From Lysobacter niastensis (GTDB lineage Bacteria; Pseudomonadota; Gammaproteobacteria; Xanthomonadales; Xanthomonadaceae): a stretch of 64,000 bases of DNA. The number at the start of each line of letters is the position of its first letter. Positions within the stretch are counted from its first letter, which is position 1. Shown here piece after piece: positions 9,078 through 18,653 of the stretch. The DNA is taken from contig NZ_JADLZT010000002.1 in assembly GCF_015453285.1 (NCBI RefSeq), forward strand, positions 434,001 through 498,000, in the 5' to 3' direction. Under the pieces are notes generated by a model. It made no database searches, had not been told where the DNA came from, and worked only from the letters and a program-made list of their open reading frames with translations. The translations under genes and the position numbers were made by a program.

Positions 9078-11834
9078 GTGAAGAAGAAACTGTTGTCAGC
9101 CGCCATCTGCACCGCCCTAGTCGCACCGTTCGCTGTCGGTGCCGCCCACGCCCAGGACTCGCAGCAAGCCACCGACATCGACAAGGTCGTCGTCACCGGT
9201 TCGCTGATCCCGCAGGTGGAAGTCGAGACCGCCACCCCGGTCCAGACCATCACCGCCGAGGACATCCAGCGCCAGGGTTTCCGTGACGTCTACGACGTGT
9301 TGCGCTCCCAGCCGCTCGCCACCGGCGCCGTACAGGACGCGCAGTTCAGCGGCTTCACGCCCAGCGCCGAGCCGATCAGCCTGCTGGGTCTCGATCCCGG
9401 CTTCACCCTGGTGCTGATCGACGGCCGTCCGATCGCAGACTACCCACTGCTCTACAACGGCCAGAGCAACTTCGTCGACCTCGCCAGCATCCCGACCTCG
9501 ATGGTCGAACGCATCGACATCGCGCCCGGCAACCAGTCGGCGATCTACGGTTCCAGCGCGATCGCCGGCGTCGTCAACATCATCCTGAAGAAGCGCGTCG
9601 ACGGCACCAGCCTCGGCCTGCGCATCGGCGGTTACGAGGAGGGCGGCGGCGGAAACGTGCGCTTCCAGCTGACCGGCGGCCACAGCGCCGGCAACTTCGA
9701 CCTGGTCTACGGCCTGCAATACATCGACCAGGATGCGATCTACGGCTTCGATCGCAAGGACTTCGACTCCACCAACGACAATCCGGACCCGACCCTGCGT
9801 TTCGGCTCGCGCACGTTCCTGCGCAGCCTCGGCAACGGGCGCTACATCGATCCGGGTGCGGCGACCTGCGCCGGCCTGGGCAACCTGTACAACAGCACCA
9901 CGATCTATGACACCCGCCCGGGCCGCGGCAACTACTGCGGCAGCCGCGCCGAGCCGGGCTTCAGTTCGATCCAGAACAAGGAAGAGGCGATCGCCGGTTA
10001 CCTCAACGCCGGTTACGACCTGTCCGACAATGCCGAGCTGTACGGCATGCTGCTGGTCAACCGCGCCAAGACCGAGAACAACGGCGGCTCGCGCTTCTGG
10101 CAGCCGTCGATCGACACCGGCGGCTTCATCATCAACGACAACACCGGCCGCTTCGAGAGCTTCCAGCACATCTTCGCGCCGGAAGAAACCGGTGGCCTCG
10201 ACACCAACAACGAGCGCATCACCAGCGATTCGTACAACTTCGCCGCCGGCGTGAAGGGCACGTTCGGTTCGTCGATGTGGGACTACGACGCCTATTACGC
10301 CCGCTCCGAGTACAAGGTGAAGAGCCGCCAGCTGTGGGCGCTGAAGGCCGAGATCGAGGACTTCTTCCGCGACCAGTTCCTCGGTCCGCAACTCGGCGAG
10401 TACTACGGCTATCCGATCTACGCGCCGAACGAAGCCGCGTTCTACCAGGCGCTGACGCCGGAGCAGTACCGCAGCTTCAACAGCGAGATCAAGTCGGACT
10501 CGGAAACCTGGACCCACAACCTCAACTTCCAGCTGACCAACACCGAGCTGTTCAACCTGCCGGCCGGCCCGGTGGGCTTCGCCGCGGTGCTGCAGGTGGG
10601 CGAGCAGTCGTGGGAAAACCCGACCGATCCGCGCGTGGTCAACGGCGAGTTCTGGGGCCTGACCGGCACGCAGGGTGCGGGTGAGCGCACCAACGAGGCC
10701 GTCGCGATGGAGTTCCGCGTGCCGATCTTCAGCATGCTGACGGCCAACGCCTCGGTCCGCTACGACCACTACAAGAACAAGGGCCTGAACTCGGACGACG
10801 ACACCACGTACAAAGTGGGCCTGGAGTTCCGTCCGATCGAATCGCTGCTGTTCCGCGGCAACTACGCGACCGCGTTCAAGGCGCCGGACATGGCCTACGT
10901 GTTCGCCGGCGACAGCGGCTTCTTCACGTTCGTCACCGACTACTACCGCTGCGCCACCGAAGAGCCGGGCGTTCCGATCGACGAGTGCACTTTCAGCGGC
11001 AGCGAGCAGGTGTTCGGCAACCGGTCGGGCAGCCCGGACCTGCAGTCGATCACCGCCAAGTCGTGGGGCTACGGCGTGGTGTGGTCGCCGACGCCGAACT
11101 TCGACATCAGCGCCGATTACTACAACATCAAGATCGACAACAAGGTCTCCGACATGAGCCTGGACCAGCTCATGCAGACCGAAGCGGCCTGCCGCCTCGG
11201 TGACCTCGACCCCAGCTCGCCGACCTGCGTAGACGCGCTCGCGCGCGTCGGCCGTGCATCCGCCACGGCGCCGGAACCGTTCCAGGTGCAGAGCATCGAG
11301 ACCAACCCGATCAACATCTCCAAGGAAGAGGTGTCGGGCATCCTCGCCAGCGCGAACTATCGCTGGAACACGGATGGCTGGGGCACGTTCAGCGTCGGCT
11401 TGCAGTACAACGTGACGCTCGACCACGAAAGCCAGCAGTTCCCGCAGGATCCGGTGATCGACCTGCTGAGCGAGCCGTTCTATTCGTCCGAGTTCCGCAC
11501 CATCACCAGCCTGTCGCTGGGTTGGAACACGGACAAGTGGAACGCCACGCTGTACACGGTCCGCTACGGCCAGACGCCGAACTTCGAAGCGCAACTCCTC
11601 GAAGAAGGCTACGAGGGCAGTCTGGACGCCAAGCGCGTCGACGCCTACTACCGCGTCAACACCACGCTGGGCTACCAGTTCACCGAAAACGCGTCGCTGA
11701 CGCTGACCGTGAACAACCTGCTCAACGAGGATCCGCCGGACGATCCGACCTGGACGACCTACCCGTACTACAACATCTTCAACTACAGCGGTTACGGCCG
11801 CTCGTACATGCTGGAGATGAACTGGCAGTTCTGA
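9078..11834 (+). CDS. TonB-dependent outer-membrane receptor
   Basis: I chose the GTG at 9078 because a GAGGGAAA ribosome-binding site precedes it and KKKLLSAAICTALVA gives a proper signal peptide ending AHAQ; the longer frame from 9018 has no such features. The 918-residue protein has the TonB-box-like region DIDKVVVTGSLI, a plug (QTITAEDIQRQGF, IDGRPIADY) and a 22-stranded barrel ending in aromatic F (NWQF). The substrate cannot be read from sequence. It resembles the large xanthomonad receptors of the oar/saccharide or peptide type. A strong terminator follows, and the convergent gene is a TPR-sulfotransferase. Confidence 0.93.
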   Translation: MKKKLLSAAICTALVAPFAVGAAHAQDSQQATDIDKVVVTGSLIPQVEVETATPVQTITAEDIQRQGFRDVYDVLRSQPLATGAVQDAQFSGFTPSAEPISLLGLDPGFTLVLIDGRPIADYPLLYNGQSNFVDLASIPTSMVERIDIAPGNQSAIYGSSAIAGVVNIILKKRVDGTSLGLRIGGYEEGGGGNVRFQLTGGHSAGNFDLVYGLQYIDQDAIYGFDRKDFDSTNDNPDPTLRFGSRTFLRSLGNGRYIDPGAATCAGLGNLYNSTTIYDTRPGRGNYCGSRAEPGFSSIQNKEEAIAGYLNAGYDLSDNAELYGMLLVNRAKTENNGGSRFWQPSIDTGGFIINDNTGRFESFQHIFAPEETGGLDTNNERITSDSYNFAAGVKGTFGSSMWDYDAYYARSEYKVKSRQLWALKAEIEDFFRDQFLGPQLGEYYGYPIYAPNEAAFYQALTPEQYRSFNSEIKSDSETWTHNLNFQLTNTELFNLPAGPVGFAAVLQVGEQSWENPTDPRVVNGEFWGLTGTQGAGERTNEAVAMEFRVPIFSMLTANASVRYDHYKNKGLNSDDDTTYKVGLEFRPIESLLFRGNYATAFKAPDMAYVFAGDSGFFTFVTDYYRCATEEPGVPIDECTFSGSEQVFGNRSGSPDLQSITAKSWGYGVVWSPTPNFDISADYYNIKIDNKVSDMSLDQLMQTEAACRLGDLDPSSPTCVDALARVGRASATAPEPFQVQSIETNPINISKEEVSGILASANYRWNTDGWGTFSVGLQYNVTLDHESQQFPQDPVIDLLSEPFYSSEFRTITSLSLGWNTDKWNATLYTVRYGQTPNFEAQLLEEGYEGSLDAKRVDAYYRVNTTLGYQFTENASLTLTVNNLLNEDPPDDPTWTTYPYYNIFNYSGYGRSYMLEMNWQF

Positions 11835-11853
11835 TTTTCCTGCCAGGGATGTG

Positions 11854-11884
11854 GAAAGGCCGGCGCAAGCCGGCCTTTCTTTTT
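11854..11884 (+). terminator. Rho-independent terminator of the TonB receptor gene
   Basis: An 11-bp perfect stem (GAAAGGCCGGC / GCCGGCCTTTC, 11854-11864 with 11869-11879) with a GCAA tetraloop is followed by five Ts (11880-11884). It starts 20 bases after the receptor stop codon. Confidence 0.9.
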
Positions 11885-11931
11885 GGGGCACCGCAGGCGA
11901 CGAGTCGAGGAGATGCGGTGTGTGCGGTGGC

Positions 11932-13491
11932 TCAGTCCGCCTGCAACGCCTGCAACAGCGGCTGCAGCTGGGCATCGTAGCGCTTCCACTCGGCAAGGCC
12001 GCGCTGGTGGATGCCCTCGCGCACCTGTGGGCTGCTCAGCGTCGCCACCGGCGCGGCATTGCGTGACAGATCGACGCAGTCGGGCTCGAACGCCAGGTCG
12101 CAGAACTCGAACACCTTGCGCGCCATCGCTTCCGGATCGGCCACCAGTGTCTGGTAGTCGACATCGAGGATTCGCCCCGGCATCGCCGCGTGCCAGTGAT
12201 CGACCAGTCGCCGGTAGTTGCGATGGTGCTCGGCGAGCGTGTCGAGCGAATAGCTGTACGGATAGGCGTCGCCGAACAGCGCGCGGTAGTTCGAGAAGCA
12301 CACATCCATCGGGTCGCGCGACAGGTGCAGGATCTTCGCCTGCGGCAGCGCCTTGGCGATCAGCCCGGCGGCCTGCAGGTTCGCCGGCAGTTTGTCGACG
12401 TAATAGCGGTGTCCGCCCGCGCGCCACTGCGTCTGCACGAGGTAGCGCCGGCCGATCTCGGCGAAGTCCAGTTCGCCCAGCCGCGACACCAGCGACTCGT
12501 CGAGCATGCTGCGGCCGGGCCGATCGGCGGCCCAGCGCAGTTGATGCGCGAAGTCGCTCAGTTCGCCCGCCGACACGACCTGCGAATGGTTGCCGAGGAT
12601 GCGATCGAGCACGGTCGTGCCCGAGCGTGGCAGGCCGACGATGAAGATCGGCATCGGCCCTTCGTGCACGGCATCCATCGGACGCAGCATGTCGGCGTCG
12701 CAGGCGGCGATCAGCGCATCGTAGAGACGCGTCTCGCGAATCGGTTCGTGCTTCAGGCGTGCATGCATGATCGCGTTGGCACGCTGCAATGCCGGCCAGG
12801 CTGCGCCGAAATCGCCGAGGTCCTCGAGTTCCTTGTACAGGGCGAACTCGAACGCGGCATGGTCCTCGGTGCCGCGTGGAACCTTCGCCAGCTGCGCGCG
12901 GATCGTGTCGAGATGGTTGCGCTCCGGCGTCTGCCTGCGCAGGCGGGCGAGGGTGAGCGAAGCGCGTCCGTAGGTGGGGCCGAGCCGCAGGCAGCTCTCG
13001 AGCTCCTCCTCCGATTCCTGCATGCGCCCGTTGAACTGCAACTGGATGCTGCGGAAATACCGGAAGTCGGCGTTGTCAAAACCGCACTCGCGCGCCCGAT
13101 CCATCATCGCCAGCGATTCGGGATGTTCGCCCAGCATCTGGTGCACGTGCGCCAGCGTCGCCAGGATCGAACCGTCGCGACAGCGCGCGACAGCGGGGTG
13201 GCGCAGGCAGTCGCGCGTCGCCAGCGATTCGCCGACACGCATCAGCGCCTGCGCGACGCGGCACACCGTGGCGGCGTCGTCCGGAAGATGCCGCGCCGCG
13301 TGCAGCAGGTGCGTGGCGGCGTCGCGCAAGCGGTCGCCGGCGAGGATCACGCCGGCCAGCAGCACCCGCGCCTGCACCTGGGCCGGATCCGCACGCAGCA
13401 CCGACTCCAGCTCGCCCCGCGCCGCGACCATGTCGCGCCTGGCGATGGCGGCCTGGGCGCGCTGCCAGGCATCGGCGCCGGATGTCGGCAA
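11932..13491 (-). CDS. TPR-repeat sulfotransferase family protein
   Basis: The first 240 or so residues of this 519-residue protein are tetratricopeptide-like helical repeats. The second half is a sulfotransferase domain with the 5'-PAPS loop VGLPRSGTT (residues 285-293) and a downstream LHLSRDPMDVCFSNYR segment matching the 3'-phosphate-binding region. It would transfer sulfate from PAPS to a protein or carbohydrate acceptor, which is unknown. The frame begins at a TTG just 2 bases after the glyS stop, suggesting reinitiation; the next in-frame ATG is at 13431. Similar proteins often sit beside TonB-dependent receptors, as here. Confidence 0.85.
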   Translation of the reverse strand: MPTSGADAWQRAQAAIARRDMVAARGELESVLRADPAQVQARVLLAGVILAGDRLRDAATHLLHAARHLPDDAATVCRVAQALMRVGESLATRDCLRHPAVARCRDGSILATLAHVHQMLGEHPESLAMMDRARECGFDNADFRYFRSIQLQFNGRMQESEEELESCLRLGPTYGRASLTLARLRRQTPERNHLDTIRAQLAKVPRGTEDHAAFEFALYKELEDLGDFGAAWPALQRANAIMHARLKHEPIRETRLYDALIAACDADMLRPMDAVHEGPMPIFIVGLPRSGTTVLDRILGNHSQVVSAGELSDFAHQLRWAADRPGRSMLDESLVSRLGELDFAEIGRRYLVQTQWRAGGHRYYVDKLPANLQAAGLIAKALPQAKILHLSRDPMDVCFSNYRALFGDAYPYSYSLDTLAEHHRNYRRLVDHWHAAMPGRILDVDYQTLVADPEAMARKVFEFCDLAFEPDCVDLSRNAAPVATLSSPQVREGIHQRGLAEWKRYDAQLQPLLQALQAD

Positions 13492-13493
13492 GG

Positions 13494-15619
13494 TCAGCCT
13501 GACAGGTGCTCGATCGCGGCGACGCTGCCGAGGCGATCCGACAAGCGCTTTAGCAGTGCGAGGCGGTTGTTGCGCACGCGCAGGTCGTCGACGTTGACCA
13601 TCACGCCGTCGAAGAACGCATCGACCTGCGGGCGCAGGCGCGCCAGCCGGCCGAGCGCGGCGACGTAGTCGCGGTTCTCCAGCAGCGGGTCGGTGTCGGC
13701 GATCGCGGCCTCGACCGCCTCGGCCAGTTCGCGCTCGGCGCCTTCGGCGAACAGCGCCGGTTCGACCGTGCCGGGCACGTCGCCTTCGGCCTTCTTCAGG
13801 ATGTTGCGGATGCGCTTGTTCGCGGCGGCCAGTGCTTCAGCCTCCGGCAGCTTGGCGAACTCGCCGATCGCCTGCAGGCGGCGGTCGAAGTCGGGCAGCG
13901 ATACGTCGGTGGCGAAGCCGCGCACCTTGCTCGCAGTCGCTTCGAACTGCAGCGCGGACACGCCGCGCTCGTCGAAGTAGGCGCGCAGGCGGTCCAGCAC
14001 GAACTCGAAGATATCGTTGCGCGCGTTCTCCGACTTCATCGCGGCGCTCGGATGCACCGGCTGCAGCGCGACGGCCTCGTTGATCAGCTGGCGCAGGTCG
14101 AGGTCGAGCCTGCCTTCGATCAGCGTGCGTGCCAGGCCAAGCGCAGCGCGGCGCAGCGCGAACGGATCCTTGTTGCCGCTCGGCTTCATGCCCTGGTTGA
14201 AGCAGCCCGCCAGCGTGTCCAGGCGTTCGGCGATCGCCACCACCTGGCCGAGCTTCGAAGGGGCGATCGAGTCGCCGGCGAAGCGCGGCATGTAGGCTTC
14301 GTCGATCGCGTCGGCGATGGCCAGCGGCTCGTTCTCGACGGCGGCGTAGTAACGGCCGGCGATGCCCTGCAGCTCGGGGAACTCGCCGACCAGGCGCGAC
14401 TGCAGGTCGGCCTTGGACAGCTCGGCTGCACGGCGTGCCTGTTCCGGATCGATGCCGAGTTCGGCGGCGATGGTTTCGGCCAGCGCGGCCACGCGCACGA
14501 CCTTGTCCGCGATGGTGCCGAGCTTGTCCTGGTACTTCACCGTCGCCAGGCCCGCGCCTATCGAGGCCAGGCCCTGCTTCATGTCCTCGACGAAGAAGAA
14601 CTTGGCGTCGGAGAAGCGCGGACGGATCACGCGCTCGTAGCCCTTGCGGACTTCGGCAGCGTCCTTCGATTCGATGTTGGCGATGCCGACGAAGTGCTCG
14701 CTGAGCTTGCCGGCGCCGTCGAGCACGGGGAAGAACTTCTGGTTGGTTTCCATCGTCGCGATGAGCGCTTCCTGCGGCACCGCGAGGAACTCCGGCTCGA
14801 AGCTGCACGCGACCGCGCGCGGCCACTCGGTCAGGCCGTTCACTTCCTCGAGGATGCCATCGTCGATGCGCGCGCTGCCGCCGGCGGCGCGGGCCGCGGC
14901 TTCGACTTCCTGCACGATGCGCTGGCGGCGTTCGTCAGGATCGACCAGCACCTTGGCGCCGCGCAGCGAATCGACGTAGTCCTGCGGCGTGCTGAACCAC
15001 ACGAGCTTGTCGTGCATGAAGCGGTGGCCGCGACTCATGCGGTCGCTGGTCACGCCGAAGAGTCCGGCCGGCACCACGTCGTTGCCCAGCAGCAGCACCA
15101 GCCAGTGCACCGGACGGGCAAAGCCGTAGTCGTGGTCGCCCCAGCGCATCGGCTTGGGGATCGGCATCGCCGCGATCGCCTCGCGGACGATCTCCGGCAG
15201 CAGCTCGGCCGTGCGCGCGCCCGGCTTGGTCGCGCGATGGACGAAGCGCTCGCCCTTGGCGTCGCTGGTCTTCTCGAGCTCGGTCCATTCGATGCCGGCC
15301 TTGGCCGCGAAACCCTGCAGCGCCTTGGTCGGCTGGCCGTCGGCGTCGAGCGCGATGTTGAGGTACGGGCCCAGCACTTCCGACTTCTGCTCGGGCTGCT
15401 CGGTGGCGACGCCGGGCAGGCGCACCGCCAGGCGTCGTGGCGTGTACAGCGGCTTGGCGCCTTCGCGGTCGAAGGCGATGCCACGTTTGGCGAGGCCGTC
15501 GATGACGCCATCGAAGAACGCCTGCGCCAGGCCCGGCAGCGCCTTGACCGGCAGCTCTTCGGTGCCGAGTTCGATCAGCAGCGGTTGCATCGCGCCGTTG
15601 GACATCGTGTTGCCCGACA

Positions 15620-15620
<1 letters not shown>
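13494..15620 (-). CDS. glyS: Glycyl-tRNA synthetase beta subunit
   Basis: The beta subunit of the heterotetrameric class II glycyl-tRNA synthetase binds tRNA and is needed for charging. The 708-residue protein (E. coli 689) opens with [17 protein letters not shown] and contains the typical [10 protein letters not shown]-like and [12 protein letters not shown] segments and a C-terminal anticodon-binding-type domain ([15 protein letters not shown]). The start ATG shares one base with the glyQ stop (TGATG), so the subunits are translationally coupled. A longer upstream frame is just read-through of glyQ sequence. Confidence 0.97.
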
Positions 15621-16546
<926 letters not shown>

Positions 16547-16572
16547 GGTCTCGATGGGGGTGCTGCAAAGCG

Positions 16573-16583
16573 CGCTAGTATAG
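16573..16583. promoter_or_regulatory. Divergent -10 region between glyQ and the amidotransferase gene
   Basis: The 11-mer GCTAGTATAGC is nearly palindromic. It reads TATACT on the minus strand (16582-16577, towards glyQ) and TAGTAT on the plus strand (16576-16581, towards 16653). The -35 elements are weak on both sides. The assignment rests on the -10 match and position alone. Confidence 0.45.
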
Positions 16584-16652
16584 CGACGGGCCCTGCGATT
16601 CTCGGCCCGTACTGCCTTCAGCACGACCCCGCAACGCCCTGCCGACGCCGCC

Positions 16653-17408
16653 GTGAGCCATCCCCATAACCGGCCCTTTCTGATCCTCGAAACCGGCCAG
16701 CCGGTCGCCTCCATGCGCCGTCATCGCGGTTTCCCGCACTGGATCCGCGTCGCCGCCGGATTGGAGGCCGACGACGCCGTGGTGGTGAACGTGCAGGCCG
16801 GCGAGACGCTGCCGACGCGCGATGGCTTCGCCGGCACGATCATCACCGGTTCGGCGGCGATGGTGACCGAGCGCCACGACTGGAGCGAACGCAGCGCGGC
16901 CTGGCTGCGCGACGCCGCGCAGGCCGGCATGCCGCTGTTCGGCATCTGCTACGGCCACCAGCTGCTGGCGCACGCGCTCGGCGGCGAGGTCGGCGACAAC
17001 CCGGCCGGGCGCGAGATGGGCACGATCGACCTGGAGCTGCATCCGCACGCCGGCCAGGACCCGCTGTTCGCCGGACTGCCGGAGCGCTTCCCGGCGCAGG
17101 CCACGCACCTGCAGACCGTGCTGCGCGTGCCCGAAGGCGCGACCGTGCTGGCGCGGTCCAGCCAGGATCACGTGCACGCCTTCCGCTGGGGCGATCGCGC
17201 CTGGGGCGTGCAGTTCCATCCCGAGTTCAGCGCCACGCACATGCGCGGCTACGTGAATGCCCGCCGCGATGCGCTCAGCCGCGAAGGCCGCTGCCCGAAG
17301 GGCGTCGCCCGCGGTGTCAGCGCCACGCCGCAGGCGCGCCATGTGCTGCGGCGTTTCGTCCGCCACGCGCGTGGCCTGGCGCATCACGCATCACGCGCGC
17401 ACGACTGA
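16653..17408 (+). CDS. Class I glutamine amidotransferase
   Basis: The 251-residue protein has the class I GATase nucleophile elbow GICYGHQLL (Cys99) and the partner residues in GVQFHPEFS (His189, Glu191), so the hydrolytic triad is complete. It is a stand-alone glutaminase-type domain of the GuaA-like/YfeJ group; no synthase partner is adjacent and the acceptor substrate is unknown. The start is a GTG (VSHPHNRPF). It is transcribed divergently from glyQ. Confidence 0.85.
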   Translation: MSHPHNRPFLILETGQPVASMRRHRGFPHWIRVAAGLEADDAVVVNVQAGETLPTRDGFAGTIITGSAAMVTERHDWSERSAAWLRDAAQAGMPLFGICYGHQLLAHALGGEVGDNPAGREMGTIDLELHPHAGQDPLFAGLPERFPAQATHLQTVLRVPEGATVLARSSQDHVHAFRWGDRAWGVQFHPEFSATHMRGYVNARRDALSREGRCPKGVARGVSATPQARHVLRRFVRHARGLAHHASRAHD

Positions 17409-17455
17409 TTTCGCGCTTCCCCCATCGCCCCCATCAGGAAAGGAAAGGTCCCAGG

Positions 17456-18304
17456 ATGACGCAGGTTCGCAAGGTGCCGCTCAATGCCGGCGCGGAATGG
17501 TTGCTGGGCGGCTTTTCGCTGTGGCGCCGCGCGCCGCTCGCGTTGGGATTGCTCGGCCTGATCTGGGGCGGCATTTCGGGCCTGGCATCGGTGACCGGAC
17601 AGCTTTGGCTGAGCCTGCTGCTGGCCCTGCTGGGGCCGATCCTGTTCGCGGGCGTGGTCTACGCCGCGCGCGAAGTCGACCAGGGCCGCAAGGCCTCGCC
17701 GGCGCACCTGGTGCAAGGCCTGCGCGAGGGCAAGGGGCCGCGCCTGATGGCGATGCTGCTGCCGCAGCTGGTCGCGCTGCTGGTCGTCGCGCTGTTGCTG
17801 GTGGTGATGATCGGCGGCGAGCAGATGCAGCACATCGTCCAGGTCATGGAACAGATGCAGACCAACCCGGACCCGAAGCTGGCCGAGACGCTGCCGGCGG
17901 GGCGCATGTTCGCCTGGCTGCTGGCGGCGCTGGTCGTCGGCGTGGTCGCCGGCTTCTTCACTTTCGTCGCGATCCCCGACGTGATGTTCACCCAGCGCGG
18001 TGCCATCGAGGCGATGCGCCTGAGCCTGCGTGCGTGCCTGCGCAACCTGGGCGCGCTGGTGGTGATGTTCGTGCTGCTGCTGATCGCGATGGTGGCGATC
18101 AGCATCGCTGTCAACCTGCTGGTGGTGCTGCTGGCGTGGCTGGTCGGGCAGCCGACGGCCGTGTTCGTCGGCCAGTTGGTGCTGATGGCGGTGATCATCC
18201 CGGTCATGGCCGGACTCGTGTACTACGCGTGGCAGCAGATGCTGGGCGGCGACGTGCCGCCGCCGGTGCCAGCCACGCATGCCGCAGGCGGCATCGAAGT
18301 CTGA
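17456..18304 (+). CDS. Multi-pass inner-membrane protein, BPSS1780-like family
   Basis: The 282-residue protein has about six hydrophobic segments and begins VRKVPLNAGAEWLLGGFSLWRRAP, the conserved opening of the BPSS1780-type family of unknown function. It continues with FTQRGAIEAMRLSLRACLRN, also typical. No catalytic motif is visible. It lies 47 bases after the amidotransferase gene on the same strand, with its own GGAAAGG ribosome-binding region, and is followed by a strong terminator. Confidence 0.75.
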   Translation: MTQVRKVPLNAGAEWLLGGFSLWRRAPLALGLLGLIWGGISGLASVTGQLWLSLLLALLGPILFAGVVYAAREVDQGRKASPAHLVQGLREGKGPRLMAMLLPQLVALLVVALLLVVMIGGEQMQHIVQVMEQMQTNPDPKLAETLPAGRMFAWLLAALVVGVVAGFFTFVAIPDVMFTQRGAIEAMRLSLRACLRNLGALVVMFVLLLIAMVAISIAVNLLVVLLAWLVGQPTAVFVGQLVLMAVIIPVMAGLVYYAWQQMLGGDVPPPVPATHAAGGIEV

Positions 18305-18335
18305 CGGACCGCCCGACCGGGCCCGGAATCAAAAA

Positions 18336-18362
18336 GAGGCGCGCCACTGGCGCGCCTCTTTT
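18336..18362. terminator. Rho-independent terminator, probably bidirectional
   Basis: A perfect 10-bp stem (GAGGCGCGCC at 18336-18345 with GGCGCGCCTC at 18349-18358) with loop ACT is followed by TTTT on the plus strand and preceded by AAAAA, which gives a U-tract on the minus strand. It ends the membrane-protein transcript. Confidence 0.9.
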
Positions 18363-18372
18363 CTTTGGGCAA

Positions 18373-18493
18373 TAAAAAGCCCCGCGGGCAGGGGGGGCCG
18401 GCGGGGCTGCGGAACGGCACCTGGGGAGGGGTAACCGTTCCTGGGATCACTCCAGGGGAGGGAGAGATCGGCGACAGGCGTTGCACCTGTCGC
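18373..18493 (-). ncRNA. sX13: sX13-like small RNA with C-rich loops
   Basis: The minus strand of this gene-free gap downstream of polA folds into three stems. Stem 1 pairs GCGACAGG (18493-18486) with CCTGTCGC (18478-18471). Stem 2 pairs GGAACGG (18441-18435) with CCGTTCC (18417-18411) around a loop holding ACCCCTCCCC. Stem 3 pairs AGCCCCGC (18408-18401) with GCGGGGCT (18385-18378) around a loop with seven Cs, then a T-run (18378-18374). The single-stranded spacer also holds CTCCCTCCCC. From family knowledge, Xanthomonas sX13 is an approximately 115-nt sRNA beside polA with C-rich loops that pair with G-rich mRNA motifs. Location, size and architecture all match. Confidence 0.8.
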
Positions 18494-18495
18494 GG

Positions 18496-18524
18496 TCTAT
18501 ATGACCATCCAGTACATGGATGGT
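18496..18524 (-). promoter_or_regulatory. Putative sX13 promoter with a palindrome upstream of the -10
   Basis: On the minus strand CATATAGA (18503-18496) lies just before stem 1 and can serve as -10. No good -35 is visible. Instead a perfect inverted repeat, ACCATCC-N7-GGATGGT (18504-18524), occupies the spacer and -35 region, so a regulator could bind there. Confidence 0.4.
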
Positions 18525-18653
18525 TCGTGAAGATCCCCGTTAAGAAATTGTTGGATTCAGTAGTGATTCATTGACTGAAAACGTTTTATGTGCCGCGTTC
18601 CCCGTTCATTTGCTTCATACATGAAACGCGCCACCCGATAGGGTGAATGCCGC

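Noticed and set aside
9117-11996. 959-residue open frame antisense to the TonB-dependent receptor
   Set aside because: The product is a compositionally biased Val/Arg/Ala/Asp mix with no domain, signal or ribosome-binding site. It mirrors the codon pattern of the receptor in GC-rich DNA.
16547-16714. 56-residue N-terminal extension of glyQ
   Set aside because: It crosses the promoter region and lacks conservation with the GlyQ family start at [14 protein letters not shown].
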